A stretch of 64,000 nucleotides of DNA from Croceivirga lutea (GTDB taxonomy: Bacteria; Bacteroidota; Bacteroidia; Flavobacteriales; Flavobacteriaceae): contig NZ_JACJUK010000002.1 of assembly GCF_014235875.1 (NCBI RefSeq), forward strand, positions 186,001 through 250,000, written 5' to 3'. This document shows, piece by piece, positions 1 to 8,391 of this stretch (position 1 is the stretch's first letter; each line of letters starts with the position of its first letter). The position numbers and the translations under genes are program-made. Under the pieces are notes generated by a model, which had not been told where the DNA came from, did not search any database, and worked only from the letters and a program-made list of their open reading frames with translations.

Positions 1-1183
1 GAATTTGACCGGTATTGCTAACTATTAAACCTCCTAAGGTTTCATAATCTTCACCTTCTGGCAACTCTAGCTTATAAGTCTCATTAACATAATCCACTTC
101 TAAACGGGCAGAGAATTTGTAATTAAATTCATCTAATTGCTCTTCATACAAATCTGTAGAATCATGCTCATCTTCTATTTCACCAAATAATTCTTCTACA
201 ATATCTTCTACTGTCATAATACCAGAAGTGCCACCGTATTCATCTAAAACCACAGCTATACTTTTTCGTTTTTTGGTGAGCACATTTAAAATTTCATGTA
301 TAGACATGGTTTCTGGTACAAATTCAACAGGTCTTAAAATACTTTTAATGGTTTTTGGTTTTTTAAACAGTTCATAGGAATGTACATATCCAATAATATC
401 ATCAATGGTCTCTTTATAAACCAATATTTTAGAATACCCTGTATCACTAAAGAGTTTTGCTAAATTTTTAGGCGTGTTATGAAGTTCAATTGCCATGATT
501 TCTGTTCTGGGTATCATTACTTCTCTAGCCTTTACTTCAGAAAATTCTAATGCATTTTGAAATAATTGTATTTCAGAATCAACATTATCCTCTTCTTCAA
601 CTGCTTCTAATTGCTCCGAAATGTAATCGCCTAGCTCTATTTTACTAAACGCCAACTGTATTTCATCACCTTCTGTTCTAAAAAATACTTTCAAAACAAA
701 ATCTGATACCTTAATAACAAACCAAGAGATTGGGGTAAATAATAAGTAAAAAACATATGCCGGAAACGCCAATATCTTTACAAAAGTGTTCGCATAAATC
801 TGAAACAATACTTTTGGTAAAAACTCGGCGGTAAGTAAAATTATTAATGTTGAAATCACCGTCTGTGATAGCAAACTAAAATCTTGCAATAATAGGTTTA
901 CCAAATTGTTAGCTGAAGGTAGAAAGGTTTTAAACCAAGCCATTAGCTTGTCTCCCATAAAAAGACCATACACCACTAAAGCAATATTATTACCAATGAG
1001 CATTGAGGCAATAAACTTTGATGGTTTTCTTGTAATCCACCCAAGAACTTTAGCCAAAAATCCTTCTTGTTTTTTCTCTATTTCAATATGGATTTTATTA
1101 GCTGAAACAAAAGCTATTTCCATTCCTGAGAAAAACGCAGAAAAGAGTAAAGCAGTGCTAATTATAAGAGATGAACTATCCAA
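1..1183 (-). CDS. CNNM/CorC-family membrane protein (DUF21 plus CBS pair), partial
   Basis: About 394 residues are visible; the C-terminal end lies beyond base 1. The reverse-strand translation starts with hydrophobic segments typical of DUF21/CNNM (the first contains FFSGMEIAFVSANK). A cytoplasmic CBS-pair region follows (REVMIPRTEIMAIE, then VVLDEYGGTSGIMTVEDIVE and ELFGEI), and then the start of the CorC/HlyC C-terminal domain. The family is linked to Mg/Co efflux, and some flavobacterial members (GldE) are tied to gliding; nothing here decides the substrate. The start is a TTG at 1181-1183, two bases after the stop of the upstream small gene. The first in-frame ATG would cut into the first membrane helix, so TTG is preferred. 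It is the last visible gene of the coaX to LptC minus-strand block. Family assignment is secure, the function is not. Confidence 0.85.
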   Translation of the reverse strand, partial: MDSSSLIISTALLFSAFFSGMEIAFVSANKIHIEIEKKQEGFLAKVLGWITRKPSKFIASMLIGNNIALVVYGLFMGDKLMAWFKTFLPSANNLVNLLLQDFSLLSQTVISTLIILLTAEFLPKVLFQIYANTFVKILAFPAYVFYLLFTPISWFVIKVSDFVLKVFFRTEGDEIQLAFSKIELGDYISEQLEAVEEEDNVDSEIQLFQNALEFSEVKAREVMIPRTEIMAIELHNTPKNLAKLFSDTGYSKILVYKETIDDIIGYVHSYELFKKPKTIKSILRPVEFVPETMSIHEILNVLTKKRKSIAVVLDEYGGTSGIMTVEDIVEELFGEIEDEHDSTDLYEEQLDEFNYKFSARLEVDYVNETYKLELPEGEDYETLGGLIVSNTGQI

Positions 1184-1185
1184 GA

Positions 1186-1404
1186 TTATTGGTTTTGATT
1201 CTCTCGCTTACGTTGTTCAAATTTTTTATAATAATGTCTTCTAAAGAAGAAGTTGAATCCAGTCACCAAAGCAAGCAAAATAAAAATATAGGCTTTATTT
1301 CTATCTCCCTGCCAATTACTTACCGCCATAAAAACTGATAATATCGAAACTATCAGATTAATGTAAATGGTATATTTTAAAAATCCTTTCATTTTTAATT
1401 TCAA
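1186..1404 (-). CDS. Small two-TM membrane protein of unknown function
   Basis: This is a 72-residue protein that I do not recognise. Two hydrophobic stretches (about residues 12-31 and 38-53) are joined by a short polar loop (NWQGDRNK). The C-terminus is strongly basic (RRHYYKKFEQRKRE), which suggests a helical hairpin with a cytoplasmic tail. It lies between the LptC-like gene (54 bases upstream) and the CNNM/CorC gene, whose TTG start is two bases past this stop, so the two are probably co-translated. It may be an accessory subunit of that transporter, but this rests on position alone. Confidence 0.7.
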   Translation of the reverse strand: MKLKMKGFLKYTIYINLIVSILSVFMAVSNWQGDRNKAYIFILLALVTGFNFFFRRHYYKKFEQRKRENQNQ

Positions 1405-1458
1405 CTAATTTTGATTCAAAAGTATATCTTCAAAATCAATAAAATGCTGTCTTTGTAA

Positions 1459-2061
1459 TTATTCTTCTTCACTTATGGTCATTAAACCATACGTTTTGTG
1501 CGCATTAAAATAAGTGAAATCGTTATTGAAGTCCATACCCTCACCGTCCATTATGGTTCCATCTTCAGGGTTAGTGTAGGTAAATTTTGCTTCAGTAAAT
1601 ATCCATTTTTTAGCCCTATCCCAATATAACTGTGGTGTTTCTAGTTTTTTACCGTCATGACTTGTAATTACCACATTACCTTGCAAATCAATAATATTAG
1701 TTTCAGAATACATAATGCCATAATCTGCTACAACTGTACTTTTTTTACCTTCTTTATCATAGAAGTCTACCTCAACACCTTCTGGAAATAATTGATGCGC
1801 AAATTTTAAATTATCATAATTCTCATTTAACGGACTACGGAGCGTAAATACCAATTTGGTATCAGAAGAATCTTGTGAAGATAACGGTTCAGTTATTTCT
1901 GTATATGTAACTGTAAAGTTTTTGGCAACACCCTGAGGAAAAACCCGCTCACTTACCTCTTGCCCTACTCTTTTGTAATTATCCTTACAGCCCACAAAAA
2001 GGATTGCCACGGTAAAAACCGTGGCAATGCTATATAGTGTTCTCGAAGGTATTTTCTTCAT
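1459..2061 (-). CDS. lptC: LptC-like LPS export lipoprotein
   Basis: This 200-residue protein starts with a lipoprotein-type signal (hydrophobic segment and FVGC, lipidated Cys at 25). The rest is a beta-rich LptC/OstA-like domain with sequence such as GIMYSETNIIDLQGNVVI and a pattern for stacked strands ending in FNNDFTYFNAHKTYG. LptC links the inner-membrane LPS extraction ATPase complex to the periplasmic LptA bridge. The E. coli protein has a TM anchor, whereas Bacteroidota versions are often predicted lipoproteins. The start codon overlaps the stop of the upstream TPR gene by one base (TAATG), so translation is coupled. Assignment rests on fold-like pattern and gene context; specific activity is inferred. 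Confidence 0.8.
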   Translation of the reverse strand: MKKIPSRTLYSIATVFTVAILFVGCKDNYKRVGQEVSERVFPQGVAKNFTVTYTEITEPLSSQDSSDTKLVFTLRSPLNENYDNLKFAHQLFPEGVEVDFYDKEGKKSTVVADYGIMYSETNIIDLQGNVVITSHDGKKLETPQLYWDRAKKWIFTEAKFTYTNPEDGTIMDGEGMDFNNDFTYFNAHKTYGLMTISEEE

Positions 2062-3431
2062 TATAAGGCAGGTACTTTTACGCTACCACCAACCCAACAG
2101 CTGAAAGATATAGTTTGACCAGCCTTGCCTGAGTTAAAAATCATTGTTTTGTCTGGAGCTTTAGCTCTATAACTTGCTGCCGCTCTGCTTGCTGAACCAC
2201 TTACAGAAGGGTCAACTCTTGCACCTTTTTCTGCAATATTAGCCGCCATCCAGTAGATTGCTCTTTTTTCAAAAGTATCTTTACCACATGCATTAGCACT
2301 TGATGCTACCAAACTAGCTTCTAAGATATAAGCTCTACCGTTAGATGGATTAGCTTGAACTGCTTTTCTTAAATAACTTCTAGCTTGAGACTTACTGCTT
2401 CTACGTACTATAGTGGCAATTTTGTAAAGAATATTTGACTTTTTAACAGCATCTGCTTCTAACTCAACAGCTTTGTTAAAATCAGCAATAGCTCCATTCT
2501 TGTCACCATTTTTAGATTTCAAAGTACCCAAATAAACATATACATCTGCAGATGGATCTAACTCTGCCTGTACTTCTACCATTTTAGCAAATAAAGGATC
2601 ATCTGTACATTCTTTGGCAAACATTCTACCTACAGCACTCTTAACCCATTTAACATCTCCTTTTTTAGCATCGAAATTTTTCTCGTATAAAGGAATTAGG
2701 TTACTACAATCGGCTAGTTTACCTAGTTTAGCATCAACACTTTCAGATACTTTACCAAGTGCCTCTGAATTTCTACTGTAAATACCTAAGTTCTTTTTTT
2801 CTTTTGAAGAAATAGTACCCGCTTCTTCTTTTGCTAAAAGCTTGGTAATGTTATTTGTATATCCCTTATTAATGTTATCCATTTGCTCAACTACAGCATC
2901 ATAAGTATCAAATACTTCTTGTATGTCTTTTGCACCTGAATCGTAAAGGTTTACTAAACTAGAGAAGTATAGATACAAACCTTTTGGATTTTTAAATGAT
3001 GTTGGATTAGCTTTGAATTCGGTATCCATCATATCAAAAACCTGCTTATCAGAAGCCATGTTTTGTTGATCCATTAAGATTGCCTTATCACTAATAACAT
3101 CACCTTTTGGATATTTAGAAGCAAAATATTTATTAGCATCATCATAAAGCGATAAAAGCTCTTGAACATAACCGTCTTTATCTGCTCCAGAAGAGTTTTT
3201 AATTTTATGCTTTAAAATTCTTTCTCCGTAAGAAATGTTTGCCTTGTTTAAATCTGGGCAATCAGTCATTACTTTTTTCCAGGGCTCATAAGCGGCATCG
3301 TAATTTTTAACTTTTGCATGCTCTGCGTAAATTGAAAGATTAGTCATACACTCAGGATTTTGAGCCTGGGCTACACTTAAACCCGCCGACATAATCACTG
3401 CAATCATCGTTAAGTAGTAAGTCTTTTTCAT
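2061..3431 (-). CDS. Secreted TPR-repeat protein
   Basis: The frame is open to 3500, but the upstream extension overlaps the preceding barrel gene and lacks a signal. The Met at 3431 begins MKKTYYLTMIAVIMSAGLSV, a clear signal peptide ending AQAQ, giving 456 residues. The mature protein is largely helical. It has a recognisable TPR near the C-terminal third (YVYLGTLKSKNGDKNGAIAD, then FNKAVELEAD) and further helix pairs around it, and ends in a Gly/Ser-rich tail. TPR proteins act as periplasmic scaffolds. This one is fixed between an outer-membrane barrel gene and lptC, so an envelope assembly role is plausible. No catalytic motif is visible. Confidence 0.8.
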   Translation of the reverse strand: MKKTYYLTMIAVIMSAGLSVAQAQNPECMTNLSIYAEHAKVKNYDAAYEPWKKVMTDCPDLNKANISYGERILKHKIKNSSGADKDGYVQELLSLYDDANKYFASKYPKGDVISDKAILMDQQNMASDKQVFDMMDTEFKANPTSFKNPKGLYLYFSSLVNLYDSGAKDIQEVFDTYDAVVEQMDNINKGYTNNITKLLAKEEAGTISSKEKKNLGIYSRNSEALGKVSESVDAKLGKLADCSNLIPLYEKNFDAKKGDVKWVKSAVGRMFAKECTDDPLFAKMVEVQAELDPSADVYVYLGTLKSKNGDKNGAIADFNKAVELEADAVKKSNILYKIATIVRRSSKSQARSYLRKAVQANPSNGRAYILEASLVASSANACGKDTFEKRAIYWMAANIAEKGARVDPSVSGSASRAAASYRAKAPDKTMIFNSGKAGQTISFSCWVGGSVKVPAL

Positions 3432-3472
3432 CTTATTAATTTTGAAGTGGTTAATGTACAAATTTTTATAAT

Positions 3473-4750
3473 TTAATCTATTTGTCTTTTCTGGAACCAT
3501 TTGGCGTTCAATGACAATCCTAAGTTCACTTTGAAATAACTTTCCTCTATGAGTTGCGCATCTGTGGTTCCTCTTCTGCCGAGTTCAAACCCAACGTTTA
3601 AATTTGAGAATCTATCTACACCAACACCAGTGAGTGGAAAACCTAGTCCAAAAGTTATGCCAAAGTTGTTTATATCTTTTCCGTTTACCACCATTCCGGT
3701 TTGATCATAACGCAAACCTGCACGATAAGTTACCCGTTTTAAAAAGCTTGAAAAGGAAGTATAATCAGGAATCCAATAACCACCTAATGATAGTGTAGAC
3801 GCATCATCATAACCCACATTATCTAACTGTAAGAAGGCATTTTCAAATTCGCTATTCTTTTGCGTGCTGTATTCACCCGCTACAAACCATTTTTTTTCTT
3901 CTCCTAAACCTAAACCGAGCGTAAAAATGGTTGGTACTCTAATAGAAGTTCTATCAAGATTTTGTGCAGCTAAATCCACATCTATAACCTCGATATCTTG
4001 ACCCGTAGTTAACGAAAATGATCCTAAACTTTGCTCGTTATCAGCATTAAGGTTTACTTGAGTATTTGCACCTAAAAAGGAAAATAGTTTCAATTTATCG
4101 GAAATCATTGGGGTGTAATTCAAGGTGTAATTAAAATCAAAACCTTGAATTCTTGAAGTTCTATCATCTATAGTTCCCAACTGCACACCTTCTACACTCT
4201 GTATTCTTGTGTATTCAAACCTACCAAAGTTGTAATTAACAGTAGCACCAAGCGTTAAATTCTTTGCTGCCTGAAACCCAAGCGACATGTAAACTCGGTT
4301 TAAACCACCTTCACCAGAAAATGCATTGATAATTTCTTCGCCTTGTGTATTAGAAGAAGTTTGACTTAGGCTATAACCTACAGAAGAGTATGGCAACAAA
4401 CCAAAACCTAAACCTATATTTTTTCCTAACGGCAACCCTATAGCTAAATAGTCTAGATTAGTTACCGATGTATTTTGCTGCTCATTAGCATCTTTAAGCC
4501 TAAACTCTTTATGACCAATACCCGCCGCATAGGTTGTTAGTCTTAGGTTGGAGTATGCCGCAGGGTTTCTTAAGTTAATGTGGATACTATCGGCATACAT
4601 GCGTAAGCCACCCATCATTTGATTCTCAACTGTACCTACATCTCTAAAATCTCCAATACCAAAGAAAGAATAAGGTGAAACGGTACCATTTTGTGCAAAA
4701 ATCCCATAAGACGATAGGCACATAAATGCAATCAAAAGTTTCTTAGCCAT
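3473..4750 (-). CDS. Outer-membrane beta-barrel protein
   Basis: This 425-residue protein has a signal peptide (MAKKLLIAFMCLSSYGIFAQ). Its body has alternating hydrophobic and polar strands with many Gly and aromatic residues (GIGLPLG-type turns, NLGFGLGF-like segments), typical of a 14-strand FadL-like barrel. N-terminal motifs such as SPYSFFGIGDF and LRNPAAYSNLRLTTY resemble a barrel family common in Bacteroidota near coaX and the TPR/LptC genes. The start codon follows directly on the coaX stop (4751), so it is in one transcript with coaX. The cargo is unknown. The fold call is good, the transport role is inferred. Confidence 0.75.
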   Translation of the reverse strand: MAKKLLIAFMCLSSYGIFAQNGTVSPYSFFGIGDFRDVGTVENQMMGGLRMYADSIHINLRNPAAYSNLRLTTYAAGIGHKEFRLKDANEQQNTSVTNLDYLAIGLPLGKNIGLGFGLLPYSSVGYSLSQTSSNTQGEEIINAFSGEGGLNRVYMSLGFQAAKNLTLGATVNYNFGRFEYTRIQSVEGVQLGTIDDRTSRIQGFDFNYTLNYTPMISDKLKLFSFLGANTQVNLNADNEQSLGSFSLTTGQDIEVIDVDLAAQNLDRTSIRVPTIFTLGLGLGEEKKWFVAGEYSTQKNSEFENAFLQLDNVGYDDASTLSLGGYWIPDYTSFSSFLKRVTYRAGLRYDQTGMVVNGKDINNFGITFGLGFPLTGVGVDRFSNLNVGFELGRRGTTDAQLIEESYFKVNLGLSLNAKWFQKRQID

Positions 4751-5482
4751 TTATTGTTTGTTGTACTCCAGTAGGTGATTTAATCCTTCTAGCAAAAATT
4801 TAGAATTCGCAAATATGATATTTTTTAAGCGTTTAGCAAAAAAATGCGAATCGCCCCCTGTTAAAATGACTGTTAAATCTTTAAAACGTGCGTTATATTG
4901 GTTGATTACACCATCAACTTCTTGCAAAACTCCATTTAACACTCCACTATGCATACAGTTTTCTGTTGTATTTCCAATAAAGTCAATTAGCTCATTTTGG
5001 GGTTCTAATAATGGTAATGAAGCCGTATGCTCATGCATAGCTTTGTAACGCAAACCTAAACCTGGAGAAATAGCTCCTCCAAGATACTCTCCATAATCAT
5101 TTACCATATCATAAGTTATGCAGGTACCTGCATCAATAACCAAAACATTTTTACCCCGGTAACTACAATAAGCCCCTGCTGCTAACGCAATTCTGTCTAC
5201 CCCTAAACTTTGAGGAGATGCATAACTGTTTTTAAAGGGCAATTTAGTTTGCGCATCTAAAACATGTACCTTACAGAATAAAGAAAGTACCTGAATTTCA
5301 TTTTTTACCTCACCCCCAACAGAAGCTACCAAGGCCCTTTTTATTTTAGGATGTGAGTTAAAAACTGTTTTTATAGATTCAAGAAAATTTTCTCTGTGAC
5401 TAATTTGGTCTTCAACCAGACCATTTCTATCAAAAACACCCAGTTTTATTCGGGTGTTACCAACATCAACAACTAGATTCAT
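4751..5482 (-). CDS. coaX: Type III pantothenate kinase
   Basis: CoaX phosphorylates pantothenate in the first step of coenzyme A synthesis and, unlike CoaA, is not feedback-inhibited by CoA. The 243-residue length fits the family. Visible motifs are the N-terminal phosphate loop DVGNTRIKLG (residues 6-15), SLGVDRIALAAGAY near residue 95, VIDAGTCITYD near 115 with the catalytic Asp, and GGAISPG. It is the first gene of the minus-strand block coaX, barrel, TPR, lptC. No other pantothenate kinase is seen in the window. Confidence 0.95.
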   Translation of the reverse strand: MNLVVDVGNTRIKLGVFDRNGLVEDQISHRENFLESIKTVFNSHPKIKRALVASVGGEVKNEIQVLSLFCKVHVLDAQTKLPFKNSYASPQSLGVDRIALAAGAYCSYRGKNVLVIDAGTCITYDMVNDYGEYLGGAISPGLGLRYKAMHEHTASLPLLEPQNELIDFIGNTTENCMHSGVLNGVLQEVDGVINQYNARFKDLTVILTGGDSHFFAKRLKNIIFANSKFLLEGLNHLLEYNKQ

Positions 5483-5536
5483 AACACAAATATGAGCAAT
5501 TGATAGGCATTCTTGAATGCTTTTTTGTTATTTTTA

Positions 5537-5567
5537 TTTGTATATCTACAAATTGAAATTATATTTG
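5537..5567 (+). promoter_or_regulatory. Bacteroidota-type promoter of tRNA-Phe
   Basis: TTTG at 5537-5540, a 19-base spacer and TATATTTG at 5560-5567 match the Bacteroidota housekeeping consensus (TTTG, about 19 nt, TAnnTTTG) exactly. The tRNA begins 33 bases downstream, leaving a short 5' leader. Confidence 0.75.
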
Positions 5568-5600
5568 CACCCGCCTTAACAAAAAGGCACTTGAAATACT

Positions 5601-5673
<73 letters not shown>

Positions 5674-5682
5674 CTTCAACGA

Positions 5683-5712
5683 AAACCCACGCATTAGTTG
5701 CGTGGGTTTTTC
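5683..5712 (+). terminator. Rho-independent terminator after tRNA-Phe
   Basis: The inverted repeat AACCCACGC / GCGTGGGTT (5684-5692 with 5700-5708) has a 7-base loop and is followed by a T run to 5711. It lies 10 bases after the tRNA 3' end. Confidence 0.85.
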
Positions 5713-5748
5713 GTTTTAGGCTTTCCCCGTATCTTGTAAAGAAAAAAA

Positions 5749-6720
5749 TTGAAAAAATTTTCACTCGACTCTTCCTTTACAGCCATTGAAAACTATTTAA
5801 AACTACAAGGTGTAATTCAACCCAACGAATTTATAATTGCAGTGGAAAAACCAGGAGAAGGTAATATGAATGTGGTTTTACGAATTAAGACTGATGTTAC
5901 TTCTTACATTTTAAAGCAATCTAGAGCATACGTTCAAAAATATCCTCAAATACCTGCCCCTTTACATAGAATACAAGTAGAATACCAATTTTACAATAAC
6001 CTTAAGAAAAGTAAAGCTGCACGTTCTTTCCCAAAGATTTTGCATTTTGATCCCAATAATTACACGCTTATACAAGAAGATTTGGGTAACATTCAAGACC
6101 TTACTACAATTTATGACCAAAAAAGTATAGCTCCATCTGACGTCACCTCTTTAATAGAACTCGCACAGTTGATTCATAAAACTCCAATTAAAAACACGCC
6201 TCTAAAAAATAAGGAGCTACGGCAATTGAATCACCAGCATATTTTTGTACTACCTTTTGAACAAGAAAACGGTTTTAATCTAAATGATGTACAAACCGGA
6301 TTACAACAATTAGCTGAGCCTTTTAAAAATGATGAGGAATTAAAAACCATCATCAAAAGTCTTGGAGAATTGTATTTAAGTGAAGGAGAGGTATTAATTC
6401 ATGGCGACTACTACCCTGGTAGTTGGGTAAAAAGACAAAATTCGCTCTTTGTTATCGACCCCGAATTTAGTTTTTTAGGCTTCGCTGAATTTGATTTGGG
6501 TGTAATGGCCGCCCATGTAATTATGGCAACTGGCAACAAGCAAATTTTTACCGATATTAAGAATTCTTATACTGAAGATTTTTCGATGAAAATAACTCAA
6601 CAAATAGCTGGCATTGAAATTATGAGAAGAATAATTGGGTTAGCGCAATTGCCGCTAACTAGAAGCCTATCAGAAAAAGAACGTTTACTTGTACTAGCTA
6701 AAAACCTAATTCTACAATGA
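5749..6720 (+). CDS. APH-family phosphotransferase, methylthioribose-kinase-like
   Basis: This is a 323-residue small-molecule kinase of the aminoglycoside/choline/methylthioribose kinase fold. It has the catalytic loop IHGDYYPGSW (HGD at 218-220) and the metal-binding DPEFSFLG (237-243). The DPEF and following GFAEFDLG resemble 5-methylthioribose kinase (MtnK) more than antibiotic phosphotransferases. The N-lobe shows PGEGNMNVVLRI as nucleotide loop and YILKQ with the probable Lys. The start is a TTG at 5749 (TTG-AAA-AAA); no better start is present upstream. The next gene overlaps by four bases (ATGA), so the two are coupled. Substrate is not proven; a sugar or nucleoside-derived ribose is a reasonable guess. 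Confidence 0.75.
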   Translation: MKKFSLDSSFTAIENYLKLQGVIQPNEFIIAVEKPGEGNMNVVLRIKTDVTSYILKQSRAYVQKYPQIPAPLHRIQVEYQFYNNLKKSKAARSFPKILHFDPNNYTLIQEDLGNIQDLTTIYDQKSIAPSDVTSLIELAQLIHKTPIKNTPLKNKELRQLNHQHIFVLPFEQENGFNLNDVQTGLQQLAEPFKNDEELKTIIKSLGELYLSEGEVLIHGDYYPGSWVKRQNSLFVIDPEFSFLGFAEFDLGVMAAHVIMATGNKQIFTDIKNSYTEDFSMKITQQIAGIEIMRRIIGLAQLPLTRSLSEKERLLVLAKNLILQ

Positions 6721-8012
6721 AAAAATATGCGCAATTATTAGTTTTAATTCTTCTTTCAGCCTGCGCCAAAGAGCAAAAATCGAGTATTAACATACCTTCA
6801 CCAAACACCAGTTTTTCTCAAGATACTTTTGCTATTTCTAAGGAAGACTATTATGATAAAGTTTTGGGAGCGCTTGTAGGCTCTGCAATAGGTGATGCCA
6901 TGGGTGCTTCAACAGAAATGTGGCACAGAGATAATATTCAATTAAAATATGGCTACATAACAAATTTAACCCCGGCCTTACGAGTTCAGTCTCCTGAGGG
7001 TACTTGGGAGCATAACTTACCGGCTGGAGCTACAACTGACGATACTCGTTGGAAAATGCTTGCAACAGCCTACCTTACCGCTAATCAAAACAACCAAAAC
7101 GCTGAAAATTTTGTCGATTTTATTCTAAGCTATTACCAACAAGAAGTTGAAAAGCTAAACACCAAAGAAACATTTAATAGTACCGATTTTTTAGATGATG
7201 CTATTGAAAAAATAGATTGGATTAAAGAATGGGCTAGGGTTGCTCAGGCCTATAAAAAAGGAACCTCTGCTTATCTTGAAGCCTCTAACAGATTTTATGG
7301 CGGTGAAATGTCTTGTGCTGGCCAACTTTACACACCCATGTTTGGCTTATGGGCCAATTCTCCTGAAGAAGCCTACGTAAACGCCTATGCGCATTCTATT
7401 TTTGATATAGGCTACGCTAAAGACATTTCTGGTCTAGTTGCAGCTTTAACCAACAAAGCCATGCGTACCCAAAACATAGACTCTTTAATTACAACTACTC
7501 TTGTTGTAGACCCCCTAAAATACCAAGATAGTAGATTGGTTGGTAGAATTTCTGCAGGTATTACCGAAACTTCTTTAACAGCAGTATTACTAACCCAAAA
7601 AGAAGCAAAACTGGATAGTTTATTTATTGATAAAAATATCGTAGAAATGCCAAATTCATATCCCAGAACTGAGTTAGACTGGGCAATTGAAAACATGTTA
7701 TTTTTATATTTAGAGGAAAACGAAAAAGCAATTGCGTTCCATTCGGGCGAAATTTACCAGATACTAATTACTGCACTTAAATATGCTGATGGAGATTTTG
7801 AAAAATGCATGCAATTTATTGTAAACTACGGCAGAGATAATGATACAGTTGCCGCTGTAGCTGGCACTATTTTAGGCGCAATGCATGGCTATAAAAATTT
7901 ACCCAAAGACCTCAAAAACAAAGTCATTAAAGTAAATAAAGAAATAATGGGAATAGACCTAGAAGTACTGGCTTCTAAGCTAACCCAAGCCAAGTACCAA
8001 CAAATCAATTGA
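6717..8012 (+). CDS. ADP-ribosylglycohydrolase-family lipoprotein
   Basis: This 431-residue protein has a lipoprotein signal (LILLSAC, Cys16) and an ADP-ribosyl-glycohydrolase (DraG/ARH) domain from about residue 45. Motifs are GALVGSAIGDAMGA (51-64), the first Mg-binding signature TTDDTRW (106-112) and the C-terminal GRDNDTVAAVAG with the second metal site. These enzymes remove ADP-ribose from proteins or hydrolyse related ribosyl compounds. The lipoprotein signal places this one in the periplasm or on the outer membrane, so the substrate is probably a scavenged ribosyl compound rather than a cytosolic protein. It overlaps the upstream kinase gene by four bases, which suggests hydrolase and kinase act on one ribose compound in sequence. 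Confidence 0.85.
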   Translation: MKKYAQLLVLILLSACAKEQKSSINIPSPNTSFSQDTFAISKEDYYDKVLGALVGSAIGDAMGASTEMWHRDNIQLKYGYITNLTPALRVQSPEGTWEHNLPAGATTDDTRWKMLATAYLTANQNNQNAENFVDFILSYYQQEVEKLNTKETFNSTDFLDDAIEKIDWIKEWARVAQAYKKGTSAYLEASNRFYGGEMSCAGQLYTPMFGLWANSPEEAYVNAYAHSIFDIGYAKDISGLVAALTNKAMRTQNIDSLITTTLVVDPLKYQDSRLVGRISAGITETSLTAVLLTQKEAKLDSLFIDKNIVEMPNSYPRTELDWAIENMLFLYLEENEKAIAFHSGEIYQILITALKYADGDFEKCMQFIVNYGRDNDTVAAVAGTILGAMHGYKNLPKDLKNKVIKVNKEIMGIDLEVLASKLTQAKYQQIN

Positions 8013-8136
8013 AAATCAATGATTTTGTTGTAAACTTCATAAAAATATATTAAATATTAACTTGGTGTTTGAGAATTTAACATTTTGTCGTATAATGGCG
8101 GATTAATAATTATACTTTACAAATTCTATATAAAAA

Positions 8137-8364
8137 ATGGCAGACGATTTGCTACAATTGGCCACTGAGTTTGAGAATAGAAAACTCAGCCATATGTCAA
8201 CGAGTGACAGGGTGGCCGCTTCACGTGAGGCTAAAAGCCTCATACTTTCGATAAATGAAATCTATAAGAAGACTAAAGATGCTGACCTTATGGATGTTAT
8301 GAAACGATTGACGGAGAAGAAAAAGAAAATTGAAAAACGATTAAAGGGTAATCCTTTAACTTAA
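8137..8364 (+). CDS. Small helical protein of unknown function
   Basis: This is a 75-residue, charged and probably all-helical protein (ATEFENRKLSHMS, SREAKSLILSINEIYKKTKD, VMKRLTEKKKKIEKRLKG), with a basic C-terminal helix and no Cys or signal. I do not recognise the family. It sits alone, 124 bases after the glycohydrolase gene, and ends at a strong terminator. Its length, codon use and clean ATG support a real gene. Confidence 0.65.
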   Translation: MADDLLQLATEFENRKLSHMSTSDRVAASREAKSLILSINEIYKKTKDADLMDVMKRLTEKKKKIEKRLKGNPLT

Positions 8365-8391
8365 AAAAAGCCCCAAATTGGGGCTTTTTTT
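8363..8391. terminator. Bidirectional terminator
   Basis: A run of A, AGCCCC, a short AAATT centre, GGGGCT and a T run form a near-perfect hairpin with A and T tails on both strands. It ends the 75-residue gene on plus and the GH32 gene on minus, whose stop codon (8390-8392) is inside the tail. Confidence 0.9.

Noticed and set aside
906-1244. Plus-strand frame opposite the CNNM/CorC gene
   Set aside because: The reverse strand gives clear CNNM/CBS motifs over the same bases.
3432-3500. Longer N-terminus of the TPR protein
   Set aside because: It overlaps the upstream barrel gene and precedes an obvious signal peptide start at 3431.
5749-6720. Antibiotic (aminoglycoside) phosphotransferase
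   Set aside because: The HGDYYPGSW and DPEFSFLG motifs are closer to methylthioribose kinase, and the neighbour is a ribosyl hydrolase.
7998-8030. Hairpin around the stop of the glycohydrolase gene as a terminator
   Set aside because: Arms pair with a bulge, but the stop lies in the loop and no T run follows; not strong enough to list.
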